Shown in pieces: positions 9,202 to 17,961 of a DNA stretch of 64,000 bases. Both the position numbers and the translations under genes were made by a program. Positions within the stretch are counted from its first letter, which is position 1. Each line of letters begins with the position of its first letter. The stretch spans positions 62,001 to 126,000 of the forward strand of contig JAEWGC010000028.1 of NCBI GenBank assembly GCA_023388495.1, read 5' to 3'. Origin of the DNA: Bacillota bacterium. Lineage in GTDB: Bacteria > Bacillota > Clostridia > Tissierellales > Tissierellaceae. The notes under the pieces were generated by a model that made no database searches, had not been told where the DNA came from, and saw only the letters and a program-made list of their open reading frames with translations.

Positions 9202-10130
9202 TAGCGTCCCTCCTTAGTAAGCTTAATACGTGGATCGATAAACATATATGCGATATCTACTAATAGGAGCAGAACAATTAGTATAATAGCATAGAAAATT
9301 GTTGTTCCCATTATAAGTGTATAATCTCGATTGTTAATGGACTGAACAAAGAACTTTCCAAGACCTGGGATACCAAAGATCTTCTCTATAACAAAGCTAC
9401 CCACTAACAGATTAGATATTAAGGTTCCAAGAACTGAGATTATAGGAAGTATTGCATTTCTAACAGCGTGTTTTAGGATTACTGCGGCCTTGGAAATTCC
9501 TTTAGATTTAGCTGTTTTGATATAGTCTTGTCCTAGTACCTCTAGCATACTAGAACGCATAAGTCTAGCCATATAAGCTAAGGGCATTAAAGACAAGGCA
9601 AGTGCTGGAAGCAAGGTATGTTTAAATTCTCCCCAACCTCCAATAGGAAGCCAGCTAATATTTTTAGCTACAAATTGAATAAGTATAGTACCCATAATAA
9701 AGCTAGGAACAGAAATTCCTATAATAGCTATTATCATAGAAAGATAATCAGGAAACTTATTTTGATATAGTGCTGCCAAGGCACCTAGAGCAGGGCCGAA
9801 TATTAGAGCGATAAGTAGAGCTTCCATTCCTAAATATGCTGAAACAGGAAAACCACGGCGTATCATATCATTTACTGTCTCAACCCTAGATTTCATTGAA
9901 TCTCCAAAATCACCTCTTAGAAGATTTTTCAAATAAATAACATATTGCTCTGACTTTGGCTTATCAAGACCATATTTTTTTAGAAGATTCTCATAAACTA
10001 CTGGTGGCATTTTACCCTCTTTTCTAAAAGGATTTCCAGGGATAGAATGCATTAGAAAAAAGGTTATTGTTATAATAGCCCAAAGGGTAATAGCTGACAT
10101 AATAAGTCGTTTAAAAAGATACTTTTTCAT
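9201..10130 (-). CDS. oppB: Oligopeptide ABC transporter permease OppB (operon 1)
   Basis: Permease of 309 residues with six membrane segments. The first helix ends in TITFFLMHSIPGNPF, standard for OppB. The EAA loop reads EVLGQDYIKTAKSKGISKAAVILKHAVRNA, and the C-terminus is DIAYMFIDPRIKLTKEGR. The ATG follows GGAGGGGG on the minus strand. A GC-rich hairpin lies between it and the upstream oppA. Confidence 0.92.
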   Translation of the reverse strand: MKKYLFKRLIMSAITLWAIITITFFLMHSIPGNPFRKEGKMPPVVYENLLKKYGLDKPKSEQYVIYLKNLLRGDFGDSMKSRVETVNDMIRRGFPVSAYLGMEALLIALIFGPALGALAALYQNKFPDYLSMIIAIIGISVPSFIMGTILIQFVAKNISWLPIGGWGEFKHTLLPALALSLMPLAYMARLMRSSMLEVLGQDYIKTAKSKGISKAAVILKHAVRNAILPIISVLGTLISNLLVGSFVIEKIFGIPGLGKFFVQSINNRDYTLIMGTTIFYAIILIVLLLLVDIAYMFIDPRIKLTKEGR

Positions 10131-10188
10131 TTTCCCCCTCCTTTGCTGTTTTAAATGGCACAGGTAAGACGATTTACCTATATATACA

Positions 10189-10215
10189 GTAGGGGCGAGC
10201 TCTGCTCGCCCATAC
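10189..10215. repeat. GC-rich hairpin between oppA and oppB (operon 1)
   Basis: GGGCGAGC / GCTCGCCC with a TCT loop, flanked by GTA/TAC. It stands out in AT-rich DNA and is repeated exactly at the same place in operon 2 (16139-16165). The position after the binding-protein gene suits a hairpin that protects oppA mRNA or partly stops transcription. The sequence type also resembles short GC-rich dispersed repeats of clostridia. Confidence 0.75.
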
Positions 10216-10222
10216 CTTTTAT

Positions 10223-11899
10223 TTATTTATTGATATCTGCATAAGTTAATTTTGGATAGTTAACTAATGGTTTATATACACCTGTTACATATGGTTTCTG
10301 TGCATATGGTTGAGTATAGAAGTAAACAGGTACTACAGGCATATCAGCCATAACAATTTGTTCAGCTTTTCTCATAGCATCGAAACGTTCCTTAGCATCA
10401 GCACTAGTCTTAGCTATATTCACTAACTTATCATATTCAGGGTTGTTATATTTTGCATCGTTGAAGCTAGAGTCACTATGCCATAATTCTAGGAATGTAA
10501 TAGGATCCATATAGTCTCCAATCCAACCTGCACGGGAGATATTGTAGTCTCCAGCTTTTTCTCTATCAAGTTTAACTTGGAAGTCAACGTTTTCAAGTTG
10601 AATTTCAATACCTAAATTAACTCTCCACATTTCTTGAGCTGCTTGAGCTATTTTCTTGTGAGCCTCAGAAGTGTTATATAGAAGAACCATGTTTTTGAAG
10701 TCCTCAACTTTCATACCTTCTTCAGCTAGACCTTCTAAGAATAATTTCTTTCCTTCTTCTACATTGTACTCGACTAATTGGCCAACGTTATTACGATATT
10801 CCTTACCGTTTTCATCAGGTAAACCGAATGGCACTACACCTTCAGCTGCAATTTGACCGCCTTGAGCAATCTTATCAACTATGGTTTGGCGATCTAAAGT
10901 CATAGATAAGCCTTTTCTAACTTTAGGATTGTTAAATGGTTTAATCTTTGAGTTAAGGTTATAGTAATAAGTACCAACTTCTGCACCAATAACTAACTCA
11001 GGGTTATTATTAGCCTTCATTTGAGCAACTACAGCTTGTGGGAGTGGTGATAGGAAATCATAGTCTCCACCTTCATATTTTTGCCATGCAGTATTTTCGT
11101 CATCGATAATATCAAAGTTTACACCGTCAAGCTTAACGCTAGCTGCATCGTAATAATTTGCATTCTTTCTAATTTTTATAGTTGCATTATGCTCCCATTC
11201 AGTTAAAGTAAATGGTCCATTGGATACGTGTGTGCTAGCATTCTTTGCCCAATCTGGATTAGCTTCAACAACTTTTTTATTAACTGGATATAATGTGTAG
11301 AATGCAGTTAACTCTAAAAAGTATGCAGTAGGTGCTTCTAGAGTAACTTCAAGGGTTTTATCATCTAAAGCTTTAACTGCTATATCATCACGGCTTCCTT
11401 CTCCAGTATTATAAGCTTCTCCACCTTTAATATAATATAATTGGTGTGCATAATCGGAAGCTAATTCTGGATCTAATGCTCTTTTCCATGCAAATTCAAA
11501 GTCATGAGCAGTAACAGGATCTCCATTTGACCATTTAATATCATCACGTAAAGTGAAAGTATAGGTCAAATTATCATCGGATATCTTGTATTCTTTTGCC
11601 ATACCAGGAACAACTTTTAAGTTTGGATCAATTTTCATTAATCCTTCAAAGGTATGGTCTAGTATCCAAGATTCATGAGTTCCTTGTGCCAATGCAGGGT
11701 CTAGAGAACCTGGTTCACTAGAATTGTTTGTTCTTAAGATTTTTTCTGCGGCAGGAGTTGGTGCTGGGGTATTGGAATCTGCTGGTTCTTGAGTATTACT
11801 AGTGTCAGCAGGCTTATCTCCACCCTTTGGTACACAGCCAGTAAATATAATGGCTGTTATAAGTAACAGACTTACCAAAATTAAAAATTTCCTTTTCAT
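10223..11899 (-). CDS. oppA: Oligopeptide-binding lipoprotein OppA (operon 1)
   Basis: Extracellular solute-binding protein of family 5 (SBP_bac_5), 558 residues. It starts MKRKFLILVSLLLITAIIF and has the lipobox FTGC, so Cys22 should be lipidated. A Pro/Thr/Ala linker (~25-50) absent from the operon 2 copy follows. The conserved core begins LRTNNSSEPGSLDPALAQGTHE, then the family motif YTFTLRDDIKWSNGDPVTAHDFEFAWKR. It is first in its operon, with a promoter at 11947-11975. The peptide-binding segments differ more from OppA2 than the ATPases differ, which suggests different peptide preferences. Confidence 0.92.
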   Translation of the reverse strand: MKRKFLILVSLLLITAIIFTGCVPKGGDKPADTSNTQEPADSNTPAPTPAAEKILRTNNSSEPGSLDPALAQGTHESWILDHTFEGLMKIDPNLKVVPGMAKEYKISDDNLTYTFTLRDDIKWSNGDPVTAHDFEFAWKRALDPELASDYAHQLYYIKGGEAYNTGEGSRDDIAVKALDDKTLEVTLEAPTAYFLELTAFYTLYPVNKKVVEANPDWAKNASTHVSNGPFTLTEWEHNATIKIRKNANYYDAASVKLDGVNFDIIDDENTAWQKYEGGDYDFLSPLPQAVVAQMKANNNPELVIGAEVGTYYYNLNSKIKPFNNPKVRKGLSMTLDRQTIVDKIAQGGQIAAEGVVPFGLPDENGKEYRNNVGQLVEYNVEEGKKLFLEGLAEEGMKVEDFKNMVLLYNTSEAHKKIAQAAQEMWRVNLGIEIQLENVDFQVKLDREKAGDYNISRAGWIGDYMDPITFLELWHSDSSFNDAKYNNPEYDKLVNIAKTSADAKERFDAMRKAEQIVMADMPVVPVYFYTQPYAQKPYVTGVYKPLVNYPKLTYADINK

Positions 11900-11946
11900 G
11901 TAAATCCCCCTTTTTTAATATTGTGAAAATTTAAATTGTTTAGATG

Positions 11947-11975
11947 ATTTTACCACTTTCTTACAGTAAATTCAA
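11947..11975 (-). promoter_or_regulatory. Promoter of opp operon 1
   Basis: On the minus strand: -35 TTGAAT (11970-11975), 17-base spacer, -10 TAAAAT (11947-11952) with an upstream TG extension. About 50 bases before the oppA start. Confidence 0.7.
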
Positions 11976-12080
11976 CAAAAATATTTTAGTGAGGCATTAT
12001 GATAATTAGATATATAGATATAATCATCCTAGGACTAGTATATTTATTTTATAAAGAGAATAGAACGGGTAAGAAATTTT

Positions 12081-12223
12081 GAATTTTGAATTTTGAATTG
12101 TGAATGAAAAAACCAAGATCATTCGCTTCGCTCAGGGTGACAATAGTTGTCATTCTGAGCATAGTGAAGAATCTTGGTTTTAATCTTTTTAATTTTTTAA
12201 TTCAACATTCGCAATTCACAATT
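12081..12223. repeat. Inverted-word element E2 with TCATTCTGAGC palindrome
   Basis: Outer arms are TTGAATTGTGAATG-type words at 12081-12106 and the reverse complement (CATTCGCAATTCACAATT) ending at 12223. The inner core 12107-12181 is an imperfect palindrome with arms of about 35 bases (AACCAAGATCATTCGCTTCG... and its complement). The core resembles the TCATTCTGAGCGAAGCGAAGAATC type of dispersed repeat widespread in bacterial genomes. The right arm touches the stop of oppF2. Confidence 0.7.
12105..12181 (-). terminator. Palindrome acting as terminator of opp operon 2
   Basis: Read on the minus strand, the long palindrome ends in CTTGGTTTTTTC, so an RNA from operon 2 would form a stem of about 35 bp followed by a U run about 40 bases past the oppF stop. 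A role as terminator is inferred from this layout. Confidence 0.6.
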
Positions 12224-13187
12224 AGCGGATTTCATCCGCTCTATGACATGCTACAAAATGACCTGGTTTTACTTCTTCAAACCTAGGTGTCTCTTTTTGA
12301 CATTCTTCTGTAGCATAAGGACACCTACTTACAAATCTACATCCTTCTTTAGGATTTATAGGGCTCGGTATATCTCCACCTAACATAATCCTTTTTTTAC
12401 TTCTTTGAATATCTGGATCTGGTATAGGAATAGCCGAGAGTAATGCCTTTGTATATGGATGTATTGGGTTATTATATAACTCCTCTGAGTCAGCTAATTC
12501 AACCATATGACCTAAATACATTACTCCAATTCTATCAGATATATATCTTACCATAGATAAATCATGGGCTATAAATAAATAGGTAAGTCCAAGTTTTTCT
12601 TGTAAATCCCTTAGTAGATTAACTACTTGGGCTTGAATGGATACGTCTAAGGCAGAAATAGGCTCATCACATACAATAAACTTAGGGTTTAGAGCAAGTG
12701 CTCTTGCGATTCCTATTCTTTGCCTTTGACCACCAGAGAACTCGTGTGGAAAACGCATGGCGTGTTCTTCGTTTAGTCCTACTAGCCTCAATAACTCTAC
12801 AACTCTTTCTTTACGTTCATCCCTATTTTTATAGATTTTGTGTATATCAAGTGGCTCTGCCACAATATCTTCCACAGTCATCCTTGGATTTAGGGAAGCA
12901 TAAGGGTCTTGGAAGATCATTTGGAAGTTTTTTCTAACTTCTTGCATTTCCTTCCTTGATATATCATATACATTTTGACCATTAAAGATAAGCTCTCCTT
13001 CTGTAGGTTCATAAAGTCTAATTATAGTACGACCTGCAGTAGATTTACCACAACCTGATTCTCCTACTAGGCCAAAGGTTTCACCAGAATATATATCAAA
13101 GCTAATTCCATCTACAGCCTTTAGAGTTCCTTCTCCTACATTAAAATATTTTTTTAGATTTTTTATAGATATTAAAGGTTTTGCCAT
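12222..13187 (-). CDS. oppF: Oligopeptide ABC transporter ATPase OppF (operon 2)
   Basis: 321 residues and clearly paralogous to the 6269-7231 protein along its whole length. Walker A GESGCGKST, signature FSGGQRQRIGIARAL and Walker B FIVCDEPISALD are intact, and the C-terminal four-cysteine motif is complete (CRFVSRC...C...ACHRA). A 141-base stretch (12618-12758) differs from copy 1 at only two bases, while flanking parts differ often. The stop TAA is part of the TAATTGTGAATTG word of element E2. Confidence 0.92.
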   Translation of the reverse strand: MAKPLISIKNLKKYFNVGEGTLKAVDGISFDIYSGETFGLVGESGCGKSTAGRTIIRLYEPTEGELIFNGQNVYDISRKEMQEVRKNFQMIFQDPYASLNPRMTVEDIVAEPLDIHKIYKNRDERKERVVELLRLVGLNEEHAMRFPHEFSGGQRQRIGIARALALNPKFIVCDEPISALDVSIQAQVVNLLRDLQEKLGLTYLFIAHDLSMVRYISDRIGVMYLGHMVELADSEELYNNPIHPYTKALLSAIPIPDPDIQRSKKRIMLGGDIPSPINPKEGCRFVSRCPYATEECQKETPRFEEVKPGHFVACHRADEIR

Positions 13188-14188
13188 TATTCTTCCCTCC
13201 CTTCCTTACTTTGTGCCATAGGATGATTGAGCCAAGTACGGCTATAATGTGTTTTGCTATGCCATGTTATATCTGGCATATGATCTTTACAAATCTTCAT
13301 AGCCCTATCACATCTATCATAAAAAGCACATCCCTTAGGTGGTATATATAAATCTGGAGGTGTTCCATCAATAGAATGTAGAGGTTCATCTTTTTTCATA
13401 TCTAATCTAGGAACTGAAGCTAATAGTTTTCTAGTATAAGGGTGTCTCGGATCATTAAATATTTCATCCGTAGTACCTTCTTCCACAATTTGACCTGCAT
13501 ACATTACAATAACCCTATCACTCATATCTGCTACAACTCCTAAGTCATGAGTAATCAATATAATTGACATATCAAACTTATCTTGTATCTTTTTCATTAA
13601 ATCTAGTATCCCAGCTTGTACGGTAACATCAAGAGCAGTAGTAGGCTCATCTGCTATAAGAAGTTGAGGATTACATGCCATAGCTAAGGCTATCATTACT
13701 CTTTGTCTCATACCACCAGAGAATTCATGGGGATATTGATTAATTCTTTTTTGAGGTTCTGGTACTGATACTAAATTTAACATTTCCATAGCTATTTTTT
13801 TAGCTTCAGCTTTATTTAATTTTCTATGTTTCACAAGGCCTTCTACAATCTGATCTCCTATTTTCATAGTAGGATTTAGAGAAGTCATAGGATCTTGGAA
13901 TACCATAGATATTTCATTTCCACGAATATTTTGCATTTCTTTTTCGGTTTTATTTAGAAGGTTTTCACCTTTAAAGATTATTTCTCCACCTTTAAAGAAA
14001 GCAGGAGGCATAGGAAGAAGTTGCATAATGGAATTTGCAGTAACTGATTTACCGCAGCCAGATTCTCCAACTATAGCCACTGTTTCTTTTTTACTTACAT
14101 AAAAACTAATATCACGAACTGCTTCTACTTCTCCAAAAAATGTTTTGAAGGATATTTGTAAGTTTCTAACATCTAAAATTTTATCCAT
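13187..14188 (-). CDS. oppD: Oligopeptide ABC transporter ATPase OppD (operon 2)
   Basis: 333 residues, paralogue of OppD1. Walker A GESGCGKSV, signature FSGGMRQRVMIALAM and Walker B LLIADEPTTALDVT are intact. In the C-terminal domain three cysteines remain (GCAFYDRCDRAMKIC) but the fourth has become threonine (SRTWLNHP where copy 1 has SRCWLNHP). If the domain binds an Fe-S cluster, as reported for some OppD proteins, this copy would lack a ligand. DNA 13454-13528 is identical to 7498-7572 of copy 1. Confidence 0.92.
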   Translation of the reverse strand: MDKILDVRNLQISFKTFFGEVEAVRDISFYVSKKETVAIVGESGCGKSVTANSIMQLLPMPPAFFKGGEIIFKGENLLNKTEKEMQNIRGNEISMVFQDPMTSLNPTMKIGDQIVEGLVKHRKLNKAEAKKIAMEMLNLVSVPEPQKRINQYPHEFSGGMRQRVMIALAMACNPQLLIADEPTTALDVTVQAGILDLMKKIQDKFDMSIILITHDLGVVADMSDRVIVMYAGQIVEEGTTDEIFNDPRHPYTRKLLASVPRLDMKKDEPLHSIDGTPPDLYIPPKGCAFYDRCDRAMKICKDHMPDITWHSKTHYSRTWLNHPMAQSKEGREE

Positions 14189-14202
14189 TTTCTCACCTCT
14201 TT

Positions 14203-15138
14203 CTATTTACGAAGCCTTGGGTCTAATGCATCACGGAGTCCGTCACCGAGTACATTAAAGGCAAACATAATAAGAGAAATAAATATTGCAGGAATCAGAA
14301 TTTGATAAGCATTACCAACAGCAAGTCCAGCTAAACCATCACTAGCTAAGGAACCAAGACTTGCTTTAGGTGGTTGAAGACCTAGGCCTAGGAAGCTTAA
14401 TGTAGCTTCAGCAAATATTGCTTGAGGTATTGCTAAAGTAATATTTACTAAAATAGGACCTAGAGTATTTGGTATAATATGTTTTTTTAGTATCCAAGAT
14501 TTAGGTGCTCCTAATGATTCAGCAGCTAAGGCATACTCAGCTTCTTTAAGTTGAAGTACTTGCCCTCTAACTAATATTGCCATGGGTACCCAGCTAGTTA
14601 TTGTCATGGCTAAAATCATTACAAACATACTACTACCTGATTTATCCTTAGAAAGTACAACAGATAATAATATTACTACTAATAAATAGGGGATACTATA
14701 AATAACCTCTGCAATACGCATCATAATAGCATCTACACGGCGGGAGGCCATACCTGATATACCACCATATAATACTCCAAGGATAAAGTCTATAAAAGCA
14801 GCTGCGACACCTATGAATAATGAGTATCTAGCCCCAAACCAGACTCTTGTAAATAAATCACGACCAAGTTCATCAGTACCAAACCAATGAATTCCATTAG
14901 GTTTTACATTTATTAATTCATAATTTTGCTCATAATACTTGAACCCGTTAATTCCAGTACCTACAATTGACATAATAGCCATTAATATTATTAGAATTAA
15001 TCCAGTCATGGCAAGTTTATTTTGTCTTAGTCTACGCCATACATCTGGCCAGTACTTAATGCTGGGACGACGAATTTTATCTACATTTCTGTCTTCCTGT
15101 GATGTAGGCTGAAACATGTCTTTTGTTAAGTTTTCCAT
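14203..15138 (-). CDS. oppC: Oligopeptide ABC transporter permease OppC (operon 2)
   Basis: 311 residues, paralogue of OppC1 with a shorter N-terminal tail. Conserved parts are RRPSIKYWPDVWRRLRQNKLAM, HWFGTDELGRDLFTRVWFGARYSL, the EAA loop ALAAESLGAPKSWILKKHIIPN and the GDGLRDALDPRLRK end. It starts on the last base of oppB and is followed by oppD after 14 bases. Confidence 0.92.
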   Translation of the reverse strand: MENLTKDMFQPTSQEDRNVDKIRRPSIKYWPDVWRRLRQNKLAMTGLILIILMAIMSIVGTGINGFKYYEQNYELINVKPNGIHWFGTDELGRDLFTRVWFGARYSLFIGVAAAFIDFILGVLYGGISGMASRRVDAIMMRIAEVIYSIPYLLVVILLSVVLSKDKSGSSMFVMILAMTITSWVPMAILVRGQVLQLKEAEYALAAESLGAPKSWILKKHIIPNTLGPILVNITLAIPQAIFAEATLSFLGLGLQPPKASLGSLASDGLAGLAVGNAYQILIPAIFISLIMFAFNVLGDGLRDALDPRLRK

Positions 15139-16067
15139 TATCGTCCCTCCTTAGTAAGTTTAATACGTGGGTCAATAAACGTATAAGCAATATCTACAAC
15201 TAAAAGCATGATAATTAATATAATTGAATAGAAAATAGTTGTACCCATAATTAATGTATAATCCCTGTTACTAATTGAGTTTACAAAGAACATTCCAAGA
15301 CCAGGAATACCAAATATTTTTTCAATAACAAAGCTGCCTACCAACAGGTTAGAAACTAAAGTACCAAGTACAGAGATAATAGGTAGGATTGCATTTCTAA
15401 AGGCATGTTTCAAAACTACAATAGCCTTAGAAATCCCCTTTGATTTAGCAGTTTTTATATAGTCTTGTCCCAAAACTTCTAGCATACTAGAACGCATAAG
15501 TCTTGCCATATAAGCTAAAGGCATAAGGGATAGGGCTATGGAAGGAAGTATAGTGTGATAAAAAGTACCCCATCCTCCAATTGGTAGCCAACTAACATTT
15601 TTAGCTATAAATTGTATAAATATAGTACCCATTATAAAACTAGGTACAGAAATACCTAATATAGCAAAAACCATAGAGAAATAGTCAGGCCATTTATTTT
15701 GGTTTAGGGCTGCAAGAGCTCCTAGGGCTGGTCCAAATACTAGTGCAATAAGGAGAGCCTGTGCTCCAATACGAGCAGAAACCGGGAAGCCACGTCGGAT
15801 CATATCATTAACAGTTTCAACTCGGGATTTCATTGAGTCCCCAAAATCTCCCTTTAGAATTTTTCCTAAATATATAAAATATTGCTGGGTCTTAGGCTTA
15901 TCAAGACCATATTTTTTCTGCAAGTTTTCATAAACTACCTTAGGCATTTTACCTTCCTTCATAAAGGGATTTCCTGGTACAGAGTGCATCAGCAAGAAGG
16001 TTATAGTAACAATTGCCCAAAGTGTGATAAGTGACATAAAAAGCCTTTTAAAAAGATATTTTGCCAT
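15138..16067 (-). CDS. oppB: Oligopeptide ABC transporter permease OppB (operon 2)
   Basis: 309 residues, the same length as OppB1 and highly similar: TITFLLMHSVPGNPF in helix 1, EAA loop EVLGQDYIKTAKSKGISKAIVVLKHAFRNA, and C-terminus TFIDPRIKLTKEGR. Six membrane helices are expected. It is separated from oppA by about 100 bases that hold a small CGGTC/GACCG hairpin (16099-16111) and the GC-rich hairpin at 16139-16165. Confidence 0.92.
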   Translation of the reverse strand: MAKYLFKRLFMSLITLWAIVTITFLLMHSVPGNPFMKEGKMPKVVYENLQKKYGLDKPKTQQYFIYLGKILKGDFGDSMKSRVETVNDMIRRGFPVSARIGAQALLIALVFGPALGALAALNQNKWPDYFSMVFAILGISVPSFIMGTIFIQFIAKNVSWLPIGGWGTFYHTILPSIALSLMPLAYMARLMRSSMLEVLGQDYIKTAKSKGISKAIVVLKHAFRNAILPIISVLGTLVSNLLVGSFVIEKIFGIPGLGMFFVNSISNRDYTLIMGTTIFYSIILIIMLLVVDIAYTFIDPRIKLTKEGR

Positions 16068-16138
16068 TTTATCCCTCTTTCCATTTTAAATAAACTGACG
16101 GTCAAAGACCGGCACATAAGTATTCATTATAATATATA

Positions 16139-16165
16139 GTAGGGGCGAGCTCTGCTCGCCCGTAC
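16139..16165. repeat. GC-rich hairpin between oppA and oppB (operon 2)
   Basis: Same GGGCGAGC-TCT-GCTCGCCC core as at 10189-10215, again preceded by GTAG and a few bases beyond the oppA stop. Exact conservation of core and loop in otherwise diverged spacers points to function, or to a repeat present before the duplication. Confidence 0.75.
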
Positions 16166-16168
16166 ATT

Positions 16169-17794
16169 TTATTTATTCATATCTGCATAAGTGAAGTATG
16201 GGTATCTATTGAGTGGCTTGTACACTCCAGTTACATATGATTTTTGTGCATATGGTTGAGTATAGAAGTAAATTGGTAGTACAGGCATATTATCCATTAA
16301 TATTTTTTCCGCTTCACGCATAGCTTCCATACGAACTTTTTGATCAGTAGTTGACTTTGCTGTAGCAACTAATTCATCATATCTAGCATCGCTAAACTTA
16401 GCATCATTGAAGCTAGATGAAGTCTCCCATAGATCTATAAAGGTCATAGGATCAACATAGTCTCCAATCCAACCAGCACGAGAGATATTAAAGTCTCCAG
16501 CTTTTTCTCTATCAAGTTTAACTTGGAAATCTACGTTTTCAAGTTGAATTTCAATTCCTAAGTTTTGTCTCCACATTTCTTGAATTGCTTGAGCGATTTT
16601 CTTGTGGCCTTCAGAAGTATTGTAAAGGATAGTAAAATTACTAAAGTCTTCTACTTTAAATCCAGTTTCAGCTAATCCTTCTTGGAATAATTTCTTAGCT
16701 TCAGTTACATTGAAATCAACTAATTTTCCAGATGCATCCCTATAGTCCTTACCATTTTCGTCTAGAATACCGAAAGGTACAACACCTTCAGCAGGAATTT
16801 GGCCACCTTGAGATATTTTATCAACTATAATTTGACGATCTATAGACATAGCCAAAGCTTTTCTAATCTTTGCATTATTGAAAGGTTCAATCTTAGTATT
16901 GAAATTATAATAGTAAGTCGCAACATCTCCACCTATTACAAGCTCAGGATTATTTTGAGCCTTCATTTGTGCTACAACTGCTTGTGGTAGGGGGGTTAGG
17001 AAATCAAACTCTCCACCTTCATATTTTTGCCATGCAGTATTTTCATCATCCAATATTGCAAAATCAATACCATCTAATTTAACATTTGCTGCATCATAAT
17101 AATTTTCATTTTTCATTACAACAATTTTAGCATTGTGTACCCATTCAGTTAATTTGAATGGTCCGTTAGATACATAGGTTGAGGGATCCTTTGCCCAATC
17201 AGGGTTAGCTTCAACAACCTTTTGATTAACTGGGAAATATGTGTAGAATGAAGTTAACTCTAAGAAATATGCAGTAGGTGATTCAAGTACAACTTCAAGA
17301 GTCTTTTCATCAAGAGCCTTAACCCCTACATCATCAATGGAACCTGCACCTGTATTATAGGCTTCGGCACCTTTTAGGTAATAGAATTGATAAGCATATT
17401 CCGCTGCTAATTCTGGATTTAATCCTCTTTTCCAAGAATATTCAAAGTCATATGCAGTTACAGGATCACCATTTGACCATTTAATGTCATCGCGAAGTGT
17501 GAAAGTATAGGTAACTTCATCATCTGCTAATTTGTAATCCTTAGCCATACCAGGTGCAATAGTACCATCTGGTGATTTTTTGAATAGGCCTTCAAATATA
17601 TGGTCTAGTACCCAAGATTCATGAGTACCTTGTGCTAGTGCTGGGTCTAATGTTCCAGGTTCGCTTGAATTGTTCGTTCTTAAAATCTTTTTATTTCCAG
17701 TATCTTTAGGTGTATCTACTGTCTTAGAACAACCAGTAAATATTACTGCTGTTACAAGAAGCAGAGATACTAAAATTAAAATTTTCTTATTCAT
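16169..17794 (-). CDS. oppA: Oligopeptide-binding lipoprotein OppA (operon 2)
   Basis: SBP_bac_5 family, 541 residues. Signal peptide MNKKILILVSLLLVTAVIF with lipobox FTGC. The mature part starts almost at once with KKILRTNNSSEPGTLDPALAQ, without the Pro-rich linker of copy 1. The motif YTFTLRDDIKWSNGDPVTAYDFEYSWKR is kept. The ATG follows GGGGAGGAATAAATA on the minus strand. Its promoter is at 17847-17875 with the same geometry as in operon 1. Confidence 0.92.
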   Translation of the reverse strand: MNKKILILVSLLLVTAVIFTGCSKTVDTPKDTGNKKILRTNNSSEPGTLDPALAQGTHESWVLDHIFEGLFKKSPDGTIAPGMAKDYKLADDEVTYTFTLRDDIKWSNGDPVTAYDFEYSWKRGLNPELAAEYAYQFYYLKGAEAYNTGAGSIDDVGVKALDEKTLEVVLESPTAYFLELTSFYTYFPVNQKVVEANPDWAKDPSTYVSNGPFKLTEWVHNAKIVVMKNENYYDAANVKLDGIDFAILDDENTAWQKYEGGEFDFLTPLPQAVVAQMKAQNNPELVIGGDVATYYYNFNTKIEPFNNAKIRKALAMSIDRQIIVDKISQGGQIPAEGVVPFGILDENGKDYRDASGKLVDFNVTEAKKLFQEGLAETGFKVEDFSNFTILYNTSEGHKKIAQAIQEMWRQNLGIEIQLENVDFQVKLDREKAGDFNISRAGWIGDYVDPMTFIDLWETSSSFNDAKFSDARYDELVATAKSTTDQKVRMEAMREAEKILMDNMPVLPIYFYTQPYAQKSYVTGVYKPLNRYPYFTYADMNK

Positions 17795-17846
17795 TATTTA
17801 TTCCTCCCCATTTAGCCATCTAAAGTAATAAACTTTTTTCTTTTAA

Positions 17847-17875
17847 ATTCTAGCACATATTATGTAAACCATCAA
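17847..17875 (-). promoter_or_regulatory. Promoter of opp operon 2
   Basis: Minus strand: -35 TTGATG (17870-17875), 17-base spacer, -10 TAGAAT (17847-17852) preceded by TGC. Both opp operons therefore have a TG-extended sigma-A type promoter at nearly the same distance from oppA. Confidence 0.65.
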
Positions 17876-17895
17876 TGGAAATAGATGTAAGAACA

Positions 17896-17934
17896 CCCAT
17901 ATAGTGGGCCATAGGGGAGGGCTCATTATATGGG
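17896..17934 (-). terminator. Hairpin downstream of the gerA operon
   Basis: 15-bp stem (17896-17910 with 17920-17934, CCCATATAGTGGGCC and partner, two G.U pairs) with a 9-base loop. It lies 28 bases past the gerAB-like stop and upstream of the opp2 promoter. The following U tract on the minus strand is poor, so a terminator role is likely but not certain. Confidence 0.5.
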
Positions 17935-17961
17935 TTGACATTCGTCAAAATAGAATTATTA

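Larger units (their letters stand above)
11900..12221. other. Intergenic region between the two opp operons
   Basis: This 322-base gap holds the operon 1 promoter (11947-11975), an AT-rich stretch with no gene (about 11980-12075), and the element E2 with its palindromic core (12081-12223). A short open frame crossing 12104-12286 consists of repeat sequence and the antisense of oppF, so I do not call it a gene. Confidence 0.7.

Noticed and set aside
12104..12286. 60-residue frame on the plus strand across the opp spacer
   Set aside because: Made of the TCATTCTGAGC repeat, the right arm of E2 and the antisense of oppF; no RBS.
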